Part shown: one piece after another, positions 58,333 to 64,000 of the stretch | How positions within the stretch are numbered: position 1 is the first letter of the stretch | Layout: each line of letters begins with the position of its first letter | Origin: Phycisphaerae bacterium | Lineage (GTDB): Bacteria > Planctomycetota > Phycisphaerae > Phycisphaerales > SM1A02 | Reading direction: 5' to 3' | Assembly: GCA_016873335.1 (NCBI GenBank) | Contig: VGXN01000001.1 | Span: 26,681 to 90,680 of the forward strand | Length of the DNA: 64,000 nucleotides | Notes under the pieces: model-generated | What the model saw: the letters and a program-made list of their open reading frames with translations, nothing else | What the model was told of the DNA's origin: nothing | Databases searched by the model: none | Position numbers and translations under genes: made by a program

Positions 58333-59421
58333 TCACTGGTCGGTCGGGCGCATGACTCGGAAGCCGATCATGCCGTGCGCGAACCCTGTTGGCGCCTCGC
58401 CGCGAGCAGAGATTCGGCATGAATCTGCGTCATAGCCGCAGCCACCTCCGCGGATCGGACGGTATCCACCCGTCGTTGGTCCCGTTGGGTCGAGCACGGG
58501 GCTGTAGGAGTAGTAGTCCGCCGCGTAACGGTCGCGCACCCACTCCCACACATTCCCCGTCATGTCATGCAGTCCGAAGCCGTTGGCAAGCTTCCCGCCA
58601 CCGACCTGCGTCCCGTAGAACGGATCGCCAGGAACCGTGTTGTACCAAGCGATGCTCGGCAGAATCGATGGGTCGTCAGAGCCTGCGGGCTGCGCTGCAC
58701 TTCCGTGGTAGGTCGTCGTGGTGCCCGCACGCGCCGCGTACTCCCACTGCGCTTCGGTGGGCAACTTCATTCCCGTGGCAGCGAGAAATCCTTGGATGTT
58801 CGTCCACGTCACCCAGTCAACGGGTCGGTCGATCGAACCCGGGAAACTCGGCGGCTGGAAGTAGCTCGGGTTGTAGTTCATTTGCGCGACCCACTGCGCT
58901 TGAGTGACTTCGAAGCGCCCCATGTAGAAACTGCTGCTGAGCGTCACAGGATGGAGCGGGTACTCGTCGGCGTAGCAGCCGGTGGTCGTTGGACAGCCCA
59001 TCATGAAGTCGCCGCCTGGGATCAGCAGCATTTCCATCTGCGTGAAACTGTCTCGAACTCGCCACGCGAAACCGGACTGCGCAATCGCCTGCCGGATCGC
59101 GGGGTCGTAGATGACGGCCGGATCTGGTGCCGCCTCGATGAGCGTTGCCCAATCGGGAACTGTGACGCAACTGCCCCAACTTCCAAGCAGAAGGGTGAGA
59201 TCGCTCCCGTTGACGGTTCCATCGTTGTTGAGATCGGCGCTGTGCTGCCCCTGCCCATCGCTGCCCCACGCCGACAGCACCAGGCTGAGATCGGTGCCGC
59301 TGACGGCGTTGTCGCCGTCGACATCGCCTGGGCAATCCGCACGTGCCACCGTGCCAAGAAGCGTTGTTGCGCTCAGCGCAGCGAGAAAGCGATGCAGTGG
59401 TGGACGGATGCGGCAGTCCAT
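58333..59421 (-). CDS. Secreted SUMF1/formylglycine-generating-enzyme-fold protein with N-terminal dockerin-like repeats
   Basis: Signal peptide; 'DCPGDVDGDNAVSGTDLSLVLSAWGSDGQGQHSADLNNDGTVNGSDLTLLLGSWGSC'; then 'EMLLIPGGDFMMGCP', 'VTQAQWVAQM', 'LPTEAQWEYAARAGTTT', 'MTGNVWEWVRDRY', 'IRGGGCGYDADSCRISAR', 'GFRVMR'. Confidence 0.9.
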   Translation of the reverse strand: MDCRIRPPLHRFLAALSATTLLGTVARADCPGDVDGDNAVSGTDLSLVLSAWGSDGQGQHSADLNNDGTVNGSDLTLLLGSWGSCVTVPDWATLIEAAPDPAVIYDPAIRQAIAQSGFAWRVRDSFTQMEMLLIPGGDFMMGCPTTTGCYADEYPLHPVTLSSSFYMGRFEVTQAQWVAQMNYNPSYFQPPSFPGSIDRPVDWVTWTNIQGFLAATGMKLPTEAQWEYAARAGTTTTYHGSAAQPAGSDDPSILPSIAWYNTVPGDPFYGTQVGGGKLANGFGLHDMTGNVWEWVRDRYAADYYSYSPVLDPTGPTTGGYRPIRGGGCGYDADSCRISARGEAPTGFAHGMIGFRVMRPTDQ

Positions 59422-59573
59422 GCGTAAAAACTAACGCGAAATCCATGAAGTGCAAGGGCAACAGCTGCTGTTTCCATTCATTTCAAAGTCGAAACCCAGG
59501 GAGCACGAAGCCCCGCCGCGGTATCGTGCTGAAGCGTTCGTTCACCCGCCCCCTCCAGCCTCCACCGAACAAG

Positions 59574-61445
59574 ATGCCCCGATTCTGCACGACTCCGCGA
59601 ATACTGTGCGCCACGCTGCTCTTGGCTGCAGTCGGTGGCTGCTCCAACATCGAGAGAGCGGATCCGACCATCGCGCCGAAACGGGCTGAACGCCCGCCGA
59701 TTCCACTGGATGTCGATCCGATCATGCGTGGAACCGTTGCGAGCGAAACGGTCGTGGTTGGCTATCAGCCAGTCATCGTGCGGGGGTACGGCTTTGTGGT
59801 CGGACTGAATGGAACGGGCAGTCGCACCGCCCCTGCCGAGGTGCGGCAGTACATCTTGCGCGAAATGCTGCGGTATGGCGTGGGCGAGCAGAGCGAGGGA
59901 CTCGGGAACATGCAGCCGGAACAGTTGCTGAACTCCGAGGACACCGCCATCGTGATCGTCGAGGGAGTTGTTCCCGCTGGCGCACCAAAGGGTACGGCAT
60001 TCGATGTGCGGGTGTACGCCTCGCCCGGCACGAGCACCACCAGTCTGGAGGGCGGGACGCTCTGGACAACCGGTCTGCGACCTGGCGTGCTGCTCGTCGG
60101 CAGCCGCGAGGTGCGCGCGGTCGCGGAGGCGAAGGGACCGATCATCGTCAATCCGTTTGCGGATGATTCCGACCGCGCGCAGTCGCTGGTCAACCAACTC
60201 AGCGGCAGAGTCCTCAACGGCGGCAAGACCCTGAAGTCGCTGCCCGTGAAGTTGGTGATGGCCACTCCGAGCCATTCGCGTGCGCGGCTCATCGCGAGCG
60301 CCATCAATTCGAACTTCCCGCGTGAGCCGCGTCAGCGTGGCGATACTGCGCAAGGAAGAACGGGGGAACTGATCACGGTGGACGTTCCGCCATCGTGGCA
60401 CTCGCGCAGCGAAGAGTTTGTCCAAATGCTTCGGCACACATCGATCAACGTTGGTCCGATCGATGCGACTGCTTCGGAGATTGCGCGGGCGGTCGTGAAC
60501 AATCCTGGCGGCGCGCAGGCGGCAAGCATGCGGTGGCAGGCCCTTGGACGGAAGAGCCTCACCTCGATTCGTCCGCTGTATGACTATCCCGAAGAGCAGC
60601 CACGCTTCGCCGCTTTGCAGGCGGGTGCGCGCTTGGATGATCCGCTTGTCGTGCCCCCACTGCTCGCCATGGCAAAGTCTGGAAGCGCCGAACTTCGTGC
60701 GCCGGCCATCCGTCTGCTGGAGCGGATGAGCATCAATCCTGTCATCGACCTCGGGCTGCGCCCGCTCCTTGAGGACAGTGATATTGACATTCGACTGGCT
60801 GCGTATGAGGCCCTCCGAAAGCGCGGCGATCCGATCGTCTCGAGCAGCATGGTCGACGAGAAGTTCCGACTCGATGTGGTGCCGAGCCAGCATCCGATGG
60901 TGTATGTGTCCCAGTCAGGGAAGCCATCGATCGCCGTGTTTGGAACCGACCAGATGCTGAAGGTTCCGATGAGCCTGCGGGCATGGGATGGCAACTTGCT
61001 GATCAAGGTCGATTCGGGCGAGGACTTTGCCACGGTCTTTTTTCGCCCGGCATCTGGCGTGCAAGCTCGGGTGGACAAGTCTTCGCTCAAACTGCATGAA
61101 TTGATTCGGTTCCTTGGGCATACCAAGACGGGCGACCGTCCGGCCCCAGGTGTTGGAATGACCTACAGCCAGACGATCGGCGCGATCTATGCCTTGTCCT
61201 CCGAAGGGGCGATTCCTGCGGCCTTCAAGGTGGAGCAGGACCGAATCATCGCTGCGATTGCGAAGGCCGGTCAAGAGGCGGAGCGGACCGATCGGCCCGA
61301 GTTCATCGAAGACGAGGAGGTCACCTCCGACCAGCCCGCGGCTGCGGCGGCGATGGTGCCTGGGCTGACGCCGACCGAGGGCGTTCCAGCAGGTGGTGGA
61401 AAACCCGCGAAGAGTGATGCAAAATCGGGTACTGTGCCGAGGTGA
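59574..61445 (+). CDS. FlgI-like (flagellar P-ring domain) lipoprotein with HEAT-like repeat region
   Basis: Lipobox-like 'LLLAAVGGCSN'; 'VVGYQPVIVRGYGFVVGLNGTGSRTAPAEVRQYILREML', 'EDTAIVIVEGVVPAGAPKGTAFDVRVYASPGTSTTSLEGGTLWTTGLR'; 'VVPPLLAMAKSGSAELRAPAIRLLERMS...PLLEDSDIDIRLAAYEALRKRGDP'. Start at MPRFCTT. Confidence 0.82.
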   Translation: MPRFCTTPRILCATLLLAAVGGCSNIERADPTIAPKRAERPPIPLDVDPIMRGTVASETVVVGYQPVIVRGYGFVVGLNGTGSRTAPAEVRQYILREMLRYGVGEQSEGLGNMQPEQLLNSEDTAIVIVEGVVPAGAPKGTAFDVRVYASPGTSTTSLEGGTLWTTGLRPGVLLVGSREVRAVAEAKGPIIVNPFADDSDRAQSLVNQLSGRVLNGGKTLKSLPVKLVMATPSHSRARLIASAINSNFPREPRQRGDTAQGRTGELITVDVPPSWHSRSEEFVQMLRHTSINVGPIDATASEIARAVVNNPGGAQAASMRWQALGRKSLTSIRPLYDYPEEQPRFAALQAGARLDDPLVVPPLLAMAKSGSAELRAPAIRLLERMSINPVIDLGLRPLLEDSDIDIRLAAYEALRKRGDPIVSSSMVDEKFRLDVVPSQHPMVYVSQSGKPSIAVFGTDQMLKVPMSLRAWDGNLLIKVDSGEDFATVFFRPASGVQARVDKSSLKLHELIRFLGHTKTGDRPAPGVGMTYSQTIGAIYALSSEGAIPAAFKVEQDRIIAAIAKAGQEAERTDRPEFIEDEEVTSDQPAAAAAMVPGLTPTEGVPAGGGKPAKSDAKSGTVPR

Positions 61446-61518
61446 GTAGTGCTGAAGCCCCATGTCGGGGCGGCTCTTCACGGACGATGAGCCACCAGCG
61501 TTGCGACAGGAGGTCGGA

Positions 61519-64000
61519 GTGAGACTATCCAAACTCGTTCTCGGCGGTTTCAAGAGCTTCGCGGATCACACCGAGTTTCGGTTCGATGAACCGATCATCG
61601 GGGTTGTTGGTCCCAACGGCTGCGGCAAGAGCAACGTTGTTGATGCCATCAAGTGGGTGCTCGGGGAACGGAGCGCGAAGAGTTTGCGTGGCGGTGCGAT
61701 GATTGACGTGATCTTCGCCGGCAGCGCCGTGCGCAAGCCGATGGGGTCTGCGACCGTGTCGCTCGTGTTCGAGAATCCTGTTCTGGCGACGCCAGTGCAG
61801 CGGAGTGCTGGCGACGCAGAGGGAACGCTCGATGATGGGGAGTCGATCGCGTCTGAAGCTGGCGCATCACTGGTTCGACGGCATGAGATTTCGCACCGTG
61901 CGTTGCCAGTGGATGCGGACGAAGTGGAAGTGACGCGCCGCCTCTACAGCGATGGACGATCGGAGTACCTGATCAACGGTCGCAAGGTGCGGCTGCGCGA
62001 CATCAAGGAACTCTTCATGGATACAGGCATCGGCACCGATGCGTACTCCATCATTGAGCAGGGCAAGGTTGCTGCACTGCTTGAAGCCAACCCCGCCGAG
62101 CGCCGTGCGATTCTCGAGGAGGCTGCCGGTGTGGCGAAGTTCCGCGTCCGAAAGGAGGAGGCGGCACGCAAGTTGGAAGCTGCCGAGCGCAACCTCGTGG
62201 TGATTCGCGAGCAGCTGGCTGGCGCAGAGCGGCGGCTTCGAATTGTGCGTGGACAAGCGGAGAAGGCGAAACGCTTTGTGGAACTGGATGCGCGGCGCAA
62301 GGCGCTCCGGTCTGCCGTCATTCTCGACCAGTATCACGAGCATCGCACGCGTCTCACGGAGTGCGGTGCGGCGGTGGATGCTGCCGCGGCTGCGCGTGAT
62401 GGGCTCACCGCTGCGATTGAGCAAGCGGAGCACGAGAAGCGTGAGCGTGAGACCGCGCGGGATGCTGTGATGCAGCAGCAGCAGCGACTCGAGCGCGATC
62501 GCCTTGAAGCGGCTGCTTCGGTCAAGCAGTTGCAGCAGCGGATCGAGTTCACGGAAGCAGCCATCCGCGACACGCGGGCATCGCTCCAGCAGGATGCGGC
62601 CGCCATGGGCGCACTCGATGCGCGAGTGGGGCAGCATGCGCTTGCGCTTGAGCAACTGAAGGAGGGCGTTGCGCGTGCGGGCGAACAGGTCCGTGTGTGC
62701 GAGGAGCGGATGGGTGCGCTCGAAGAGGCGCGTGCGACCTGCGCGGCGGATGCCGCTTCGGCTCGGAGTGCGGATCTCCATTGGCGTGAACAGCATCTCG
62801 CGCTGGAGCGGGAGAGCGCACGCCTCGAGGCGCGGCGCCATGCTGCGCAAGAGCGTGTGCAGGGTGTGGCTGCGGAGACGCAGCGCTTGCAGTCGCGCGG
62901 CGGTGAACTTGAACGCGAGGCAGGAGTGCAGGTGCAGGCGCGCGATGCCGCTCGTGCGCGGCAGGCAGAGGCACAGGCTCGGGCTGATCAGCTGCAGGCG
63001 CAGGTCACGGCTGAGTTGCGTTCCGTCGAGAGTTACGGCGAGGAGGGGGTGGAGATTGCCGAACGCTTGACCGCCGTTCGCGAGGAACGGACTCGCATTG
63101 AGAGCCGCCGTGCTCTGCTCGAGGAAATGGAGGCGTCGCGCGAGGGGCTTGGTGGAGCTGCGCGCACCGTTCTTGCGGATTCGGACCGCTTTCCTGGTGT
63201 GCGGGGTGCCCTGGGCGATCTCCTGTCGACGGACCGCATTCACGCGGTGGCGGTCGAGGCGGTTCTTGGCGGATGGCTTGAGTGCCTTGTTGTGGATGCG
63301 GGCGCGTTGGCGTCCGTCGATGGCGTGGATGGCACCTCCCTTGCCGGCACTCCCCTGCTTGCCCATGCGCGTGAACTTGACGGACGCGTGACCTTTGCGC
63401 CCGCCCCGACTCACCCGCATCAGCCCGCGCCGACCGCGGTCTCTGGAGCGCTTTCTGGGGCACGTGCACTTTCGTCCGTCATTCGCGTCTCAGGCGGCGT
63501 TGGGGGACTTGTGGATTCCCTGCTGAGTGGCGTGTGGCTTGTGCAGGATGTGGTCGAGGCGCAGCGGGTCTGTGCGCTTGGTGGCACGGGAACGCGCTGC
63601 GTGACTGTTGCGGGCGATGTGGTGGACTGGCTCGGAGCGGTGACGGTCGGCAAGTTGCGCGGCGGTGGTGGCGGATCGGTGATTCGGCGTGCAGAGTTGA
63701 GCGAACTGTCCGAGTCCGAGCAGGCGCTCGCTGCTCGCATGGCGGAGGTTCAGGCGGAAGCGAACCGTGTCGCGGAACTGGGCAGCGCGGCGCAAGAGCG
63801 ATCGGATGGACTTGACCACGACCTGCAGATGGCGCGCCGTGCTGCCATTGAGGCGGAGTTCCAAGCCGACCGCGCGGAGCAGTTGATGACGCGCGTCGAA
63901 CGCGAGCGTGCGGCGCAGCGGTTCAGCGAGTCCGATGCGGCACGGCGTCTTGCGGCGGCCCAAGAGGAACTGACGCAGATCACCGCGCGCATTGGGGCTG
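61519..64000 (+). CDS. smc: Chromosome segregation protein SMC, 3' truncated by window edge
   Basis: GTG start after AGGAGG-like RBS; frame reads 'VRLSKLVLGGFKSFADHTEFRFDEPIIGVVGPNGCGKSNVVDAIKWVLGERSAKSLRG...', 'MDTGIGTDAYSIIEQGKVAALLEANPAERRAILEEAAGVAKFRVRKEEAARKLEAAERNL', coiled coil, hinge 'VRGALGDLLSTDRIHAVAVEAVLGGWLECLVV'. Open to position 64000. Confidence 0.96.
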   Translation, partial: MRLSKLVLGGFKSFADHTEFRFDEPIIGVVGPNGCGKSNVVDAIKWVLGERSAKSLRGGAMIDVIFAGSAVRKPMGSATVSLVFENPVLATPVQRSAGDAEGTLDDGESIASEAGASLVRRHEISHRALPVDADEVEVTRRLYSDGRSEYLINGRKVRLRDIKELFMDTGIGTDAYSIIEQGKVAALLEANPAERRAILEEAAGVAKFRVRKEEAARKLEAAERNLVVIREQLAGAERRLRIVRGQAEKAKRFVELDARRKALRSAVILDQYHEHRTRLTECGAAVDAAAAARDGLTAAIEQAEHEKRERETARDAVMQQQQRLERDRLEAAASVKQLQQRIEFTEAAIRDTRASLQQDAAAMGALDARVGQHALALEQLKEGVARAGEQVRVCEERMGALEEARATCAADAASARSADLHWREQHLALERESARLEARRHAAQERVQGVAAETQRLQSRGGELEREAGVQVQARDAARARQAEAQARADQLQAQVTAELRSVESYGEEGVEIAERLTAVREERTRIESRRALLEEMEASREGLGGAARTVLADSDRFPGVRGALGDLLSTDRIHAVAVEAVLGGWLECLVVDAGALASVDGVDGTSLAGTPLLAHARELDGRVTFAPAPTHPHQPAPTAVSGALSGARALSSVIRVSGGVGGLVDSLLSGVWLVQDVVEAQRVCALGGTGTRCVTVAGDVVDWLGAVTVGKLRGGGGGSVIRRAELSELSESEQALAARMAEVQAEANRVAELGSAAQERSDGLDHDLQMARRAAIEAEFQADRAEQLMTRVERERAAQRFSESDAARRLAAAQEELTQITARIGA

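Noticed and set aside
59478-60893. 471-aa minus-strand ORF
   Set aside because: Opposite the FlgI-like gene; shadow composition.

Overview
This is a GC-rich, densely coding bacterial chromosome segment. It is probably from a planctomycete-like lineage, perhaps Phycisphaerae; this is inferred from the PAPG...RRRR C-terminal sorting tail, dockerin-like tails, type III glutamine synthetase and HLDLKSAN-type kinase, and was not tested. I support about 45 protein genes, RNase P RNA, two tRNA-Val genes (GAC and TAC) and several Rho-independent terminators. Most content is housekeeping: rplU, rpmB, typA, lysC, gltX, tig, clpX, dnaG-rpoD, thiL, tsaE, waaA, GSIII and smc. I saw no CRISPR array, transposase or prophage. 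The most interesting region is 49440-54452. It is a compact, translationally coupled cassette with a WXG100-like small protein, two further small helical proteins, and a 1305-aa membrane FtsK/SpoIIIE ATPase with an unusual coiled-coil/2TM/coiled-coil N-terminus and a degenerate C-terminal ATPase-like domain. It looks like a minimal type VII secretion-like system outside the classical ESX/Ess context. Secondary points of interest are a ~450-nt structured non-coding leader with a strong promoter ahead of dnaG-rpoD, a candidate 3'-UTR sRNA at 8029-8156, a DUF1573-ankyrin fusion, a FlgI-domain lipoprotein with HEAT-like repeats, and an orphan dockerin tail next to a dockerin-SUMF1 protein. The smc gene runs off the right edge and is absent from the supplied ORF track.
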